DNA from: Blastomyces gilchristii SLH14081
Lineage: Eukaryota > Ascomycota > Eurotiomycetes > Onygenales > Ajellomycetaceae
DNA: 64,000 bases
Direction: 5' to 3'
NCBI RefSeq assembly: GCF_000003855.2
Contig: NW_003101676.1
Coordinates: 1,011,531 to 1,075,530 of the forward strand
Shown: positions 11,997 to 23,160 of the stretch, one piece after another
How positions within the stretch are numbered: the first letter of the stretch is position 1
Layout: each line of letters starts with the position of its first letter
Made by a program: the position numbers and the translations under genes
Notes under the pieces: generated by a model
Seen by the model: the letters and a program-made list of their open reading frames with translations, nothing else
The model's database searches: none
What the model was told of the DNA's origin: nothing

Positions 11997-14188
11997 TTAA
12001 GTTGATTGGATTGCTTTGCTTTGCTTGGGCTGGCTCTGGTGCCCCCCGGCCCCGTGCAGGCGGGACCTTGTTTTGGGAGGGGAGGTTGGTTTGTGATGAG
12101 AGAAAATGTAACGGAAGGGGTGGATACGAATGGGTCCAATGTTGTGAGGAGAAGGGGGGGAAAACGGGGTGAAGAAACGGAACGAAAACAAAAAATTATC
12201 TCTGGTGGTTGAGGGGGGGCGGAGGAGAACTAACCAAGTATTTCCAAGGGTCTTGTTGCCGTTCTCTTCAGCAAGGCGGTAGTATTGTGCGGCCTTATAC
12301 TAAAAATTAAAAAAAGGGTTAGTCTTGGTTCCATTCATAGCTCTTGTTTGTATTCTGCAAGGGCGGCCATGTAACAAATTCAAGAAGCGGACTTAGAAGG
12401 ACAGAAGGTGGAGATGGAGGGGGGAAGCAGGAGAATGGCGAATGGGAAAAGATGACAAAGGCGAGCTTGGGAGAGTTGGATGCCCAAAGGCCAAGGGGAA
12501 AAAGTGAGGGAGGGGAAAATTAGACGCATTGCTGCCCAACCGTGATCCGATTGTGATCGTGAAATCTGCATCCGGAGCTCTGTTTGGTAGAAGCTTCTTT
12601 TTTCTTGGGCGCGCTATGCAAGGCACACTGAGCCAGTGGGTGGAGCGTGAACGCAAGATGGATTCAGCCTCAACAGGTTTCTCAGTCTGGGCTGTTTGAA
12701 TGGGGTTGAATGGTTATGATATTCAGATCCCCCTTGTAACCAACCATCTCGACAGCGGAATGAAAATTTTAGAGGAATGAAATTCGAGAAAGAAAACGCT
12801 CGTGCGACGAATAGGAATTCGTCTCTCTCTTCGTTATTTTGACCTACCCTATCTTTTTTCCCTCCAAATCCCTCCAAGAAACACCAGGCTGCCTCATTCA
12901 TGGCATCCGTATCTCCTAGATTCGCTGCAGTCTCGTAATAATGTCTGGCTGCGACGGGATCTTTGGCTACTCCCCAACCATTACGGAAACAATTGGCCAA
13001 TTCATACATGGCAAGCACCAACTCGCCCTTAGCAGCGCCTCCTTTCTTCATACCCGCACGCAGAGCTTCAGCCTCGATCGAGGCAGAGTTGGATGCCGCA
13101 GCGGATAGGTAGGTGATGGCTTTGTCAGGATCGGGTGTGCATCCCCATCCATGTCTGTATCATACGGTCAGAGATTGTTCTTTTAGTTTCATCGTGGAGG
13201 CAAGCGAACAAACCGGAGAGCGAGGCCATAGAGTACTTGGCTCAATGGATTATTTGCACCATTGGGATCAGCCAGTCTGCCGAACATCTGAGTTGATTCC
13301 ACGAGCTCTGTCCCAAAGAAAAGAGATCAAAAATAAGCCAATGAATCAATCCACCTCCGCCGTTTTGCCCAAACACTCATCCTTTGTACATAATGGGAGT
13401 AGCTTAAAACTTACGTCCATTTTCATGTAGTCGAATCGCTTCTTGGATATTCTCCTATAGCATTTGTAGCCAGTTAGTAACCGGGGCATATCTCTACGAG
13501 ATAACAAACTAATAGCAATATTCCTTCCCACGATATCATAAAAGTAAGGATCCGGACATACATCACCCTCTTTCTGCTGCTCAATAACCCCTCTCGGGCT
13601 AGGAGGTGGCATGCCAGCAGCTGCATTCAAGCCACCCTGTACCATTATCGTCGCTCTCTTCTCCCACTGAGCCTCACGCTCCTGCGCATCGCCCGTGTCC
13701 GGCGCGATTTGTGGGAGATTCGCTGGAAGATTGACAGAGGAGGTGCTAGTGGAGCGCGAAGAACGGTTCAGGTGCAGGCGCTGGGAAAGACGGCGCTCGC
13801 CCTTCTCGCCGCGCGAGGGTGATAACTCATGGCCGGGCGAGTGCTCGCGGCTCCCGGCGGAAGAGGCATTGGAGAAGCGGCGCAAGCGGGAGAAAGGACT
13901 TTGCGACGATGTGGAGGGGTTTGAAAGTGGAGGGGATTGCGATTGCGATTGCGATTGAGCCTGGGACTCGGGGTGCGAGTGGTGTTGGGCCCCGGGGGGT
14001 TGGATAGGTTCGGTTGTGAATGTGTCTGAGCGGAAGAATTTAAATTCGGGAGGAGGAGAAAGAGGCGGAGGAGGGAAAGCTTCTTGCTGGTAATAGCGCT
14101 GTTGCTGGCGCTGCTGTTGCTGAGGGTGTTGGGAGTCGTCGTCTTTTATTTTTTTGTCTTTCTTCTTGAGAAGGTCTTTGAGCGTCAT
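11997..14188 (-). CDS. Sel1-repeat protein (Nif1-like annotation group)
   Basis: Exons on the minus strand are 14188-13562, 13454-13415, 13307-13214, 13154-12848 and 12299 downward. The first 200 residues are low complexity: a basic MTLKDLLKKKDKK start, then Gln-, Pro- and Ser-rich sequence. The later exons give Sel1-like repeats: YGLALRHGWGCTPDPDKA, ELANCFRNGWGVAKDPVAA and EAAWCFLEGFGGKKDRYKAA. Such repeats form alpha-alpha scaffolds that bind partner proteins. Fungal relatives with this layout are often annotated as cell-cycle inhibitor Nif1, but that role is not shown here. The intron at 12847-12300 is 548 nt, far longer than others in the window, yet both flanks match the repeat continuously. 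The 3' end is uncertain. Reading straight through from 12235 stops at 11997 (456 residues). A GTTAGT donor at 12234 may instead lead to a last exon near 11.69 kb. The in-frame ATG at 14188 is preferred because the frame upstream has no ATG. Confidence 0.75.
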
Positions 14189-15331
14189 GGCGTCGTTGTT
14201 CTTTGCTTTTTCTGTTCTGTGGTGGGGCAACTATATGCGCACCGTGGAGATAGATGTTAGGGATAAGCTTTAACAAATACACTGATAGCGGGGGAAATTA
14301 TATCTTCATTCGGTATGTTTGAAAAGGGAGTAGAATCTCCCGCAAGAAAGTCTTTATTTGCCTCAAGCTGGCGATTGTGGCTGTGTGTAGACTATTTATG
14401 AAGAAACTAACAATGCGATCGAGCTGAACAAAAAAAGCCCTGGTTTGGTCTCCATGTCGCAAACCGGCCAGAGCCGAGCATTGCTGAACATTACTGGGAT
14501 ATAAATCTAGAGCTTTTTGAAAAGAGTTGTTCTTCAGTTTGCTGCCGGGATACAGGAATGCCAAATAGCTAGTAACTGTATTATTTAATGAACCGAATTA
14601 TATGATTTCTTGACTCTACTCTCCCAGCAGGATTCTTTCATTATTACACAATCCACAAATATCTGGCCATAAATGCTCTAAAGGAAAAAGGTCACAGTCC
14701 CTGGGCCAATATATCACTTCCCATCCCCTTCATCATCGATATAGAAACTCAATAAAATTTCCCCATCCTAGCTCACCAGGAGTCACCGAATCGAGAGACG
14801 AGGAAATCATTGCACTTGCGTATCACTAAGATCACTACTGGGTTAGGATAGGCGTTGGGTCAGGAGACAGCCGGACCAAATCTCGAGCTATTGAGAACCC
14901 TAAGCGACTCTTAACCAGGCCTCATTTTTTTCGACTCAGTGACTAAGTAGAGGCAGTTAACACAATTTTTTGTGGTGTCCACGAAGTCCATTTCCCAATT
15001 CAACCCATATTGAATTGAATTTTCAACCCTGTGATGATCCTTGACCCGACAATGTTGCGTATAAAAGAAGCAAGGGCGGTTTTTCAACCTCTAGCTCGCT
15101 TTTCAAAGCGCTCACATCAACTCCTAGTTTGCAAGTTATCAAGGATATCCTCAAATGACTATCACAAATTGACCCTATATCCGTTCCTGTACTCATATTT
15201 GCACACCATAGTCATCCTCCCAACCAATCAATATCGCCAAACCAAGCTCCAGCAAAGCCGCAGGATCGAACATATCAACCTTCCTTGAATTGGTCCAACA
15301 GTCGCTATCGAAGGAATTTTGACAACCGAAA
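14189..15331. other. intergenic between divergent Sel1-repeat and kinase genes
   Basis: This is presumably the promoter space of both flanking genes. There are no convincing open frames and no RNA genes. The sequence is AT-leaning without long microsatellites. Confidence 0.5.
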
Positions 15332-16255
15332 ATGTTACGCAGTAGAATCAATCTCTTTCATATGGAGCTGGTCAGCAACAAATACGATGTGCTCGTCGAG
15401 ATGGGCCGGGTGGGCGGCGGCTTCAATGCAGGCATCGCCATCGTTAGGCGTAGATCAGACCGACTAATTTGTGTTCGCAAGCGACTCGTCCTCGGCCAGC
15501 TATCGACGCCGCGCCACTGGAATCGAGAGGCAGCCCTCATGCGTAAACTGCGAGGACATCGGAACATCTGCGGCATCATCGAAGCTGACATCGGGCCGGA
15601 GAAGGGCGAATTATACCTCGAGTATTGCAAAATGGGCACCCTGCACGATTTCATGAAATACATGAAAGGCACCAACCTCGCTGTTCCTGAGCCATTCGTG
15701 TGGCACGTGCTGTATGGCTTAGTCGCAGCATTGTGCTGGATGCATGATGGCATTCTCAATCCATCCAACATCCGCCGACCCAGCCAAGGACGCATGACAG
15801 GCTGGATGCCTGTCATACACAGGGATATTAAACCGGATAATTGTTTTCTCCAAACCAACACATCCCACAGGACCATATATCCAACGGTTAAGTTGGGTGA
15901 TTTCGGCCTCGCTATCAACAAGGAGGACATCAATAACTTGAGTTCTACCAGCAGCGCAGTGTGCGCCCCAGGTTGGTTCCCCCCGGAGTACCCTCTATGT
16001 GGTGAACGTAGCGATGTCTACCGTACTGCGGCGATAGCCCAGTTGTTGTGCCTGCCTCACTGGGCCCTTGGCATTGGTGCGCAAATATCATCACCTTACA
16101 GTTCAGAACTGGCTACTTGTATTCGTACCGGAATGAGCGGAAATATCCACGAGCGTCCTTTTGCTTTGGAATTTGCTAGGTTCATAGACAGCCGGACACC
16201 TTGCCTCGCGCAAATTCCGGTTCCCAGTGGCGCGTTCAGGGTTCGTGAATTGTAG
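15332..16255 (+). CDS. divergent protein kinase, intronless
   Basis: A single uninterrupted exon encodes 307 residues, almost all of it one kinase domain. The glycine loop is GRVGGGFNAG (residues 25-34) and the likely ATP lysine is K50 (ICVRKRL). The catalytic loop is HRDIKPDN (163-170) and the magnesium motif is DFGLA (D190). All core catalytic residues are present. The usual APE motif is replaced by PPEY, and the conserved subdomain XI arginine is seen in HERP. The C-lobe is shorter than usual between SDVY and HERP, which suggests an internal deletion or strong divergence. The fold and the HRDIKPDN loop recall NEK-type Ser/Thr kinases, but family assignment is tentative. Lack of introns and domain-only length are typical of lineage-specific fungal kinase copies. 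It could be active or a young relic; the frame is intact. Confidence 0.72.
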   Translation: MLRSRINLFHMELVSNKYDVLVEMGRVGGGFNAGIAIVRRRSDRLICVRKRLVLGQLSTPRHWNREAALMRKLRGHRNICGIIEADIGPEKGELYLEYCKMGTLHDFMKYMKGTNLAVPEPFVWHVLYGLVAALCWMHDGILNPSNIRRPSQGRMTGWMPVIHRDIKPDNCFLQTNTSHRTIYPTVKLGDFGLAINKEDINNLSSTSSAVCAPGWFPPEYPLCGERSDVYRTAAIAQLLCLPHWALGIGAQISSPYSSELATCIRTGMSGNIHERPFALEFARFIDSRTPCLAQIPVPSGAFRVREL

Positions 16256-16481
16256 CTTTTCTGTGTACCGTCAGCAGGAAATACGTATGTGCAAGGGGAT
16301 GGTGTTTCAGTCATCATTCAATTCGTTATTTCAATTGGTAAGCAAGCATGCAGAAAGTGAAATTCGCAAGTACTATACAACGATTTTCAATGGCAAAAAA
16401 CAATGGTTTATATTCTTGGATTTTTGTACACGGAAGTTGAAAGGAAGCTAGCTCTAGGTCAGATAAATTGTCCAAGATTTA

Positions 16482-17452
16482 CTAGGGCTTCGCAGAAACG
16501 ATTCCTACAGGTTATGCATTAGCAACTTATCCCATCGGATGGTTCTTGAAATGGCGAGTTTCTATTTAGTTGTTTTTGTTCCTTCGCTAAATAAAGGGAA
16601 ACTCACTCTCAACATCCGCCACACTTTGTTGCAAAATTTGTTGAAGAACCTTGGGGTTCTCTAATTCCTTCTGGATCTTGCTGATGACGGTCTGGGCCAA
16701 TTCGTGCTGTTGGCGGACCTTGACCTGTCCCTCGTACTGTACCCACGAGTCGAGGACCTTCTTAGCCTCAGCGGCGAGAGCAGTGCGCTGCTCCATTTCA
16801 TAGGCCTGAGCCTCCAATCGGGCGGTTTCCTATAATTATCGAATTGTCAGAAACCCAACAATTAACATGTTCCTTACTTGCTACGCAAAGGATATTCCAC
16901 ATACCTTGGACACCTCAAAAAGGTTCTTGGTGATCTCAACAACGCCGCTCAATTGCTTGACATTCTCAATTCTCTCTTTAACCGCATTGGTGTGGTTTGT
17001 TCTGGCACCGTTGAGGATATCCTTCTGTTTTTGGATCTGGGTTTCAGCCCATTCTTTATACATGGGGCCAGCCATCTTAGCTACAGCAGTAAAGACACTG
17101 AGGAGACAGAATGCAGCCACAGTCTCTTCATTGAAAACATAAAGCTCATTGCTGATCGCGGCAATGGAGAGACCAGCACCAGCAGAAAGGATGGCAGTTT
17201 TGGACACTAAGCTATTGCCTGGCAGGGCATCAATTATGGACTGGGCCTTAGTTTTGGGGTCTTCGGTGGGCACATTGGAAGCCGAGCGCGTAGATGTGAA
17301 GGAGGTTGAGGCCGCTGGGATGGTTCGGGAGGTGATGACCGGACGGACACGGGCGGCCGCGCCTGGGATCAATCAATTAGCCGTGGCTCCAATTCAGCAT
17401 AGTGGGGGCGCAGCAACATACCAATGGCGCTCTTTGCCAATCTCGAAGCCAT
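16482..17452 (-). CDS. ATP4: mitochondrial F-type ATP synthase subunit b (subunit 4)
   Basis: Four exons on the minus strand are 17452-17422, 17362-16905, 16829-16607 and 16504-16482, giving 244 residues. That is close to the usual length of yeast Atp4 precursors. Subunit b is the peripheral stalk of the F1Fo ATP synthase in the inner mitochondrial membrane; it stops F1 from rotating with the central stalk. The start MASRLAKSA and the Arg/Ser/Thr-rich next 30 residues look like a mitochondrial presequence. Two hydrophobic segments follow (TAILSAGAGLSIAAIS and VAAFCLLSVFTAVAKMAG). After them comes a long charged helix (KEWAETQIQKQKDILNGA; LEAQAYEMEQRTALAAEAKK) that forms the stalk. The last exon is only 23 nt and gives the tail IVSAKP. 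It is supported by a GTGAGT donor, a CTAATG-like branch site and a GTAG acceptor. The gene is divergent from NOC4, sharing a short promoter. Confidence 0.93.
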
Positions 17453-17746
17453 TGCGGTAGGAGGAAGAGTGAGCAGCGAGGGAGTGGTGTGGTGGTGATG
17501 ATATTGGGGGTTTGTTGCAGTCTAATACCAGCCAAGTCAAGTTTGGTGAAGAGGCTCGGGTGGGAGGTGGCGCTAAGCCAATTCGGCACTAGTGGGGGTG
17601 TGTTTTCCGAGTTTGGATCGAAGAAATATATAAAATGAACTTAAAACTTTGATAGACAGAAGAGAGGACACGAGAAGAAGTCGGATGTCTACAAGTTACG
17701 GTATATAAGTCTGCTCTGTTAAGAAATTCTTCACATACCAGCCAGC
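17453..17746. promoter_or_regulatory. divergent ATP4/NOC4 promoter region
   Basis: Only 294 nt separate the two start codons, so the two housekeeping genes must share upstream sequence. A GTATATAAG element lies at about 17701-17709, some 40 nt before the NOC4 ATG. No transcription start can be fixed from sequence. Confidence 0.6.
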
Positions 17747-19539
17747 ATGCCCGGCCTACTTGATGGAGTGCACAACTCCAAAAAAAGGAAGAAGGATGCT
17801 TCGGAACGCAAACCGCAATCGTCCAAGCGGAGAGCTGTAGCGGACGACAATGAGGATAAAAACAGGATACAGCAGTTGGAGGACCAGATAGCAGAGTCCC
17901 GAAAGTACTATAACAACATTGTCACCTTGATATCCCTCTTTATCACCGAAGACTCTACAAAGTCACCCAATCTCACTGTTGCCCTTTCACTCTGCAGGGT
18001 CTTCTGCCGACTGTTGGCAGGAGGCCAGTTCAACAAACCCAAAGGCGCAAGTGAGCAGGACTTGATACTGGTTGCATGGCTGAAAGAAAGATATCAAGAG
18101 TATCAACAGGGTTTGATTAATGTTCTCAAAAAGGCAGAGCCAACAGCTCAAGTATGGACTCTACCCTCTCTTCAATTCATTCGGAAAATGTGCGCCTAAC
18201 GAATTTCTGCATTAGATTGCGGCCCTCTCCCTTTGCATGCGCTTGATCAAAGAACAGTCCATCAATGGAGGAGCTGGAGCTGATGTGGGAGTGTGGAAGG
18301 GGGGCTACTTCAACGACCTGGTTATAGCTCTCATCGAGGCCCAAGATGGAGAGCGTGTGCGGTCGGAATTCATCGAGAACTTTCTGACCAAGTACCATGA
18401 TGTTGCTTTTTATACCCTTCTTCGGCTCTCGTAAGTTTCGCACTTCTTTCTTCTTGCTACGTGCGGTTTTCACTAACTACTATTATAGCGATTTTGCATC
18501 AACCAATAAATCTCCCGAGTCAATAGAAGTTGTCATATCCCTCTTATCCGCCCTAGGCCAACCGCCACCGCCAAACCACGAGTTCGAGAGCTTCTACACC
18601 GACCTATCAAGTGTCGGTCAAAAACACAAAGCTACCCTTCTCTCTGTTTCTTCGTACAAGCAACGCGTCCAAGCTGCTTGGCTCAGCGTTCTACGGAGTA
18701 ATACTCTAAACGAACAGCAAAGAAAGACTCTCCTCCGCCTAATGTCCCGCCTTATAGCCCCATGGTTCCTCAAACCGGAGATGCTCATGGACTTCCTAAC
18801 GGATTCTTACGACCAGGGAGGATCAACATCCCTCCTCGCCCTCTCAGGCCTCTTCTACCTAATCCAAGAAAAGAATCTCGACTACCCACAATTCTACCAG
18901 AAACTCTATTCTCTCCTAGATGCCGACCTCCTCCATTCAAAACACCGTTCTCGCTTCTTCCGCCTCCTCGACACCTTCCTGTCCTCCTCCCATCTCCCCG
19001 CAACCCTTGTCGCAAGTTTCATAAAGCGGCTATCCCGGCTCGCGCTCAACGCGCCCCCGGCTGCCATAGTCGTCATCGTCCCCTGGATCTACAACCTCCT
19101 GAAGTCCCACCCAACATGTACCTTCATGTTGCACCGCGTGATCCGCGATGAGGACTCACAATCCAAATTGCAATCTCACGGCATGACCGACCCCTTCGAT
19201 CCTACGGAGCCAGACCCAACCCGCACCGGCGCTCTAGAAAGCAGTCTGTGGGAAATCGAGACTCTGCAGTCACATTACCATCCCAATGTGGCATCGCTTT
19301 CGAAGATCATCTCAGAGCAGTTTACGAAGCAGGCGTATAACTTGGAAGATTTCTTGGATCATTCGTATCAAGGGATGGTTGGGATGGAGCTAGGGAAGGA
19401 GGAAAAGGAGTTCCGAAAGGCTCCTGTGGTAGAGTTTCAGATTCCGAAGAGAATTTTTACGGATAGGTTGCTGGAGGAGGATGGGGGAGTGGACAAGGAA
19501 GTAGGGGCGTTGGTAAGAGGCTTGTGGGATTTTACGTAA
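17747..19539 (+). CDS. NOC4: nucleolar complex protein 4 (Noc4/Utp19), CBF/Mak21 family
   Basis: Three exons, 17747-18151, 18216-18430 and 18489-19539, give 556 residues, matching yeast Noc4 (about 550). Noc4 pairs with Nop14 in the small-subunit processome and is needed for 40S maturation and export from the nucleolus. The N-terminus has basic nuclear-localisation-like clusters (KKRKK; KRRAVADD). The middle is HEAT-like helical sequence. The C-terminal third carries the CBF/Mak21 domain, with the hydrophobic block APPAAIVVIVPWIYNLLKSH followed by MLHR. A conserved end (EFRKAPVVEFQIPKRIFTDR) places it with Noc4 rather than with the larger Noc1 or Noc3. Both introns are short (64 and 58 nt) with GTATGG and GTAAGT donors. 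It is divergent from ATP4 and converges with the unknown gene at 20.0-21.0 kb. Confidence 0.9.
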
Positions 19540-20038
19540 GGCTGATGGCCCTCACACACACACACATACACACACAGAGATATATATATATATGTACCTA
19601 TTTGGATGTAAAGAATAGAGAGCCCAAAACTCACAACCAAGTGACTACGGGGATATTTAACCTTTTATTCTTCAGCTTCAAAATTACACACATCCTTCCC
19701 TTCTAATCTTTGAGCATAAGTGCAGAGAGCGGAATAAAAGGGAAATGGTTCAATTTAGAGATTGTTGGATCCCTTGTTCATTAAAACAAACGAAGAACTC
19801 CCGTGTATCACGCCTGCGCATATGAACCCAAAACGGAAAGAGGATGCAGGATGAAAAAGGAAAGGAAAAGGAAAAGAGAAATAGCCAAACTAAACGAGTG
19901 GAGTGACTCTTGCCATCAAATCAAACCCCTGGAAAAAGATAGAGAAAGAAACCTTGTATGTATCCCTAAACCACGACACAAAACACCGACCCAAAGTCCC
20001 AAAGCTTCGTTCAAATCCATGTAAGTCTTTAATGAATT
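19540..20038. other. intergenic between convergent genes
   Basis: This stretch holds the 3' flanks of NOC4 and of the minus-strand gene that ends at 20039. A CA/CACA run followed by a TA run lies at about 19553-19592. No coding signal was seen. Confidence 0.5.
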
Positions 20039-21031
20039 TTACGTGATTATGTCAATGCCCATATCCGAGAGGACGCTTGCTGACCACTCCCCCGTCGTCG
20101 CAGATGCATCAGAAGGAGTTAGCTCCAACGGGTCCGGTTCTTCAACTACCATTCCCAGATCCTCCGCAGCAGCCCGCTCAAGTGCAGACTGGAAATCTCC
20201 ACTAAACCCAGGGCGAAAGACCAGGTGCGGATCTGCGCGAATATATTCTCGCGCCTGCGGTCGTCTTTGACTGTGCATATCACGCTCCTCTGCCTCCGGA
20301 TCCCCCGGGTGGTAATTGCCGCTCGGATCGACGACGAAAATAGCTCGCTTGAGATCATCGAATAATTCATCGGATATATCAACTGGTATAGCTTCGATCC
20401 TAACCCGCAAATCCTCCATGATTGCTCTTACATACCGGTCCCTTAGGTTTCGGTACGCAATCGTTTCTTGCTCCATCAATTGCCAGCATTGGATGATTTG
20501 CGCTTCTGTTGTTGCCATCTTGATATTCTCTGCCGCTCTGTAAGTGATGTTGAAAAGTTCCTTAGCGACGGATTGGAAAACCTTGTCGACTTTCGGCGCA
20601 GCGCTGGCAATCGTGGTGCAAATGACTTTGGCGAGTTCTGGGGAATATATTCGTTGCCAAAAGGCGACCCAGCTGCTCATGCCGATTCTTGATTTCCGCA
20701 TCCGCGTCAATTCCAAGGAGAGAAGAGCGGTGTGGCAATTATTAAGGATATCTTTTGCGTCTTCGCGGGCCTCGAGGACGGATGGTGGTACGGACACGGA
20801 CTTAGCAGGAGGGGGTGAACTGTCGCCAATGTCGATGGCGGAATCGGCTGGTGAAGCTGGTCGGTACTGGACGGGTTCATATTCTTCTTTGGAGCGAGAA
20901 TAAACTACCTCGACACCGGGGGGGGAACTAAGGCCCTGTTTTGAGGCGGTGTTTTGTAGCCATTCAAGGAGGTGATAGGGCGTCGTAGTCCCTGCATTAT
21001 TGCATTCCCGTTGGTGATATCGATAATGCAT
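20039..21031 (-). CDS. hypothetical helical protein, unrecognised
   Basis: I do not recognise this protein. The frame from the first in-frame ATG at 21031 gives 330 residues. Residues 1-90 are low complexity, with Pro/Ser-rich and acidic sequence. Residues of about 95-230 are predicted mostly helical and charged, with long heptad-like stretches (EAQIIQCWQLMEQETIAY; RDRYVRAIMEDLRVRIEAI). The C-terminal 80 residues are acidic with a defined feel (VFRPGFSGDFQSALERAA). An overlapping frame starting at 21153 encodes a very hydrophobic leader (FLLAFRFIIVSSAFVAWFFV). It could be joined to this gene by a weak splice at about 21056 to 21001, which would make a membrane-anchored product, but the donor is poor. 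There is no signal of decay. It converges with NOC4. Confidence 0.55.
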   Translation of the reverse strand: MHYRYHQRECNNAGTTTPYHLLEWLQNTASKQGLSSPPGVEVVYSRSKEEYEPVQYRPASPADSAIDIGDSSPPPAKSVSVPPSVLEAREDAKDILNNCHTALLSLELTRMRKSRIGMSSWVAFWQRIYSPELAKVICTTIASAAPKVDKVFQSVAKELFNITYRAAENIKMATTEAQIIQCWQLMEQETIAYRNLRDRYVRAIMEDLRVRIEAIPVDISDELFDDLKRAIFVVDPSGNYHPGDPEAEERDMHSQRRPQAREYIRADPHLVFRPGFSGDFQSALERAAAEDLGMVVEEPDPLELTPSDASATTGEWSASVLSDMGIDIIT

Positions 21032-21980
21032 GTGGCAACGAGAAACAAGTAACGAAGGACAGAAAGAAAGAAGCGAACGAAGAACCACGCAACAAAAGCA
21101 GAGGAAACTATAATGAATCTGAACGCAAGCAAAAAGCTTAAAGGGAGGCCCATAAGTAAACTATGTACAGATATCTCAATAACTTCAAACGAGTGGATGG
21201 CATAACTTGACGGATGAGAGCAATAGATAAAACCACAAAGGATTCAGTCTCAGCGAGTCAAGAAGTAGGCAAATAGTTAAATAGACGCCGTAAGCCAACC
21301 CAGGGTTTGTTTTGGCAGGGCGATTTGTCCGCAGCGGAAGGAGGATTGGCCCCAAGCCAGCCCAGCCCGGCCCCTGAATCAAGGGAAAGCGCAATTCCAG
21401 ACGTAGCAGGGAGTAAGGGAGGGAAAACTGCGTAAAAATAGCATATTGGACTCTTATCTCCTAGATTTTCAATGTCTTTCAATGTTTCTATTTCCATTGA
21501 ATCCTGTTGATTCTCTCTCCCATGTGAGTGCTGCGTGAATGGTGACGTCAGTAACAATCTCACTGTGTACGTACTGCGTAGTAGATATCAAATTATACGA
21601 GGCCTGGGCTTCTAGAATGGCAGAAGTGGTAAGTTAGACAGCCAGCAAGAAATGAGAGACAGAAAACTGAAACGGTGCAAGAAACAAAGTAAGGAAGTAT
21701 TAATTTGCGAGCAGCGTAAAGACCTCTAGAATAATCGTTCTACCCCATTTTGCTTCTGTTCAAAAAGGGCATCTATCTCCCTGCTCGCCCTGTATTGAAG
21801 TTGGCATTTGCGCCTGTGAAGGAGAAGGGCCATTTATCATTGAATATTCTATCTGTTCTTTGCTCTGCTTTCCATCGTTCTTAGAATTGGGGGGCAAGGA
21901 TGCAAGTTTCCTGCTTCGTAGGGCAAGGGGCAAAAGGGCAATGATAGGGCATGAACCCTAGATTGCCTGTTGAGGTATGT

Positions 21981-22036
21981 AATGTATGTATGTAACTACA
22001 CCGTACTCCGTACAGTACAATATAGTTACATACATT
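21981..22036. repeat. inverted repeat with TACTCCGTA in its loop
   Basis: The arms GTATGTAACTA and TAGTTACATAC face each other across a short loop containing CCGTACTCCGTACAGTAC, so the region can form a stem-loop. The loop word TACTCCGTA recurs elsewhere in the window. Confidence 0.7.
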
Positions 22037-22420
22037 ATCTTGGCACCCATGCGGCTTTGTCCGTCGTCGTGCGCGATCATGGATATCAACATCACCATAA
22101 CCCAAAACAACCAACCAACCACCATCACAGCTCATTCCATGGAATGACGACTTCCACAGCAGCAGTGACATCACGGGTGTGTCGATACTTCGTCGGTTAG
22201 TTACCCGCTGCTCTTCCCCGCCCGATCTCGAATGGAGTGATGGACGATGCCAAAACTGCGGGTTCAGAACAACCACATCATTATGTGCTTGCTACATGTT
22301 AAAAGTTTGTTTACGAATTCGTCCCTGTGCTCATCAACCTTGAGGGGGGCCCAGTTGTGGATTGTTCTTCCTGAAATCAGGGTTGATGAGTCGCGGGATA
22401 TTATCCCTGAAGAAGTTCTG

Positions 22421-22460
22421 CCTTGCCTTGCCTTGCCCTGCCCTGCCCTGCCCTGCCCTG
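22421..22460. repeat. 5-bp minisatellite (CCTTG/CCCTG)8
   Basis: Three CCTTG units are followed by five CCCTG units without interruption. Confidence 0.95.
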
Positions 22461-23160
22461 CTTGACGAGGAAAAATGCCTTTGGTTTGAGAGAAGAGATG
22501 AGCGTCAAATTTTGATTGGAAGATTCAGCGGGTCGGTCGTTTGCTTGGAGCGATGGTTGGAAATGGGCATACATAACGCACAGTACACTTGAACATGGTG
22601 CCAACTCGGGTCGGAAAAACAGCTCAGCGTGGTTCCAAACCCATTTCAACTGGACTCATGGCATGGCACTACCCCATTACAAGTGCTCAACACCCAATGT
22701 GTATTTTAGAGGGAGGTGAAATAACATGTGGTGGCCCTGGTGGGTGGGATAGTTGTTGATCTCTCATCAATCTCGGAGGAGCTGTGGATCACGTGCTGAG
22801 AGGCGATTGCTGTGGCAAACCCCTCAAGGTTGGTTGGTGGCCCGCTGCATACGCTGGAATAATCGACGACGATATTATTATTTTGGCATTCTCAGCCACT
22901 TGGAGCCATCCTCACTACTCCCCTCCCCCCACACACCTAAAAGTAGCTTGTGGGTGTATTGCAGCGAATCAGAACTTGGCTTAGGTGTTGTTCCGCAGAT
23001 CTAGCCAGGCCCCTGAATTAGCAGCAACCGACGTTGAACCTAGAAGGTTCTGACCTTTATCCCACAACGAAATTCTACGCGCTACTAAGTTTTCATACAA
23101 CAACAAAGTTTTCATACAACAACAAAACAACGGATCAATTATTTATGAATTGAGGATTGA

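Larger units (their letters stand above)
21154..23160. other. 2-kb intergenic region upstream of the A-T-R-R enzyme
   Basis: No convincing gene was seen. The stretch contains a hairpin-forming inverted repeat near 21.98-22.04 kb and a 5-bp minisatellite at 22421-22460 (separate entries). It is probably long promoter sequence for the enzyme at 23.2 kb. Confidence 0.5.
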
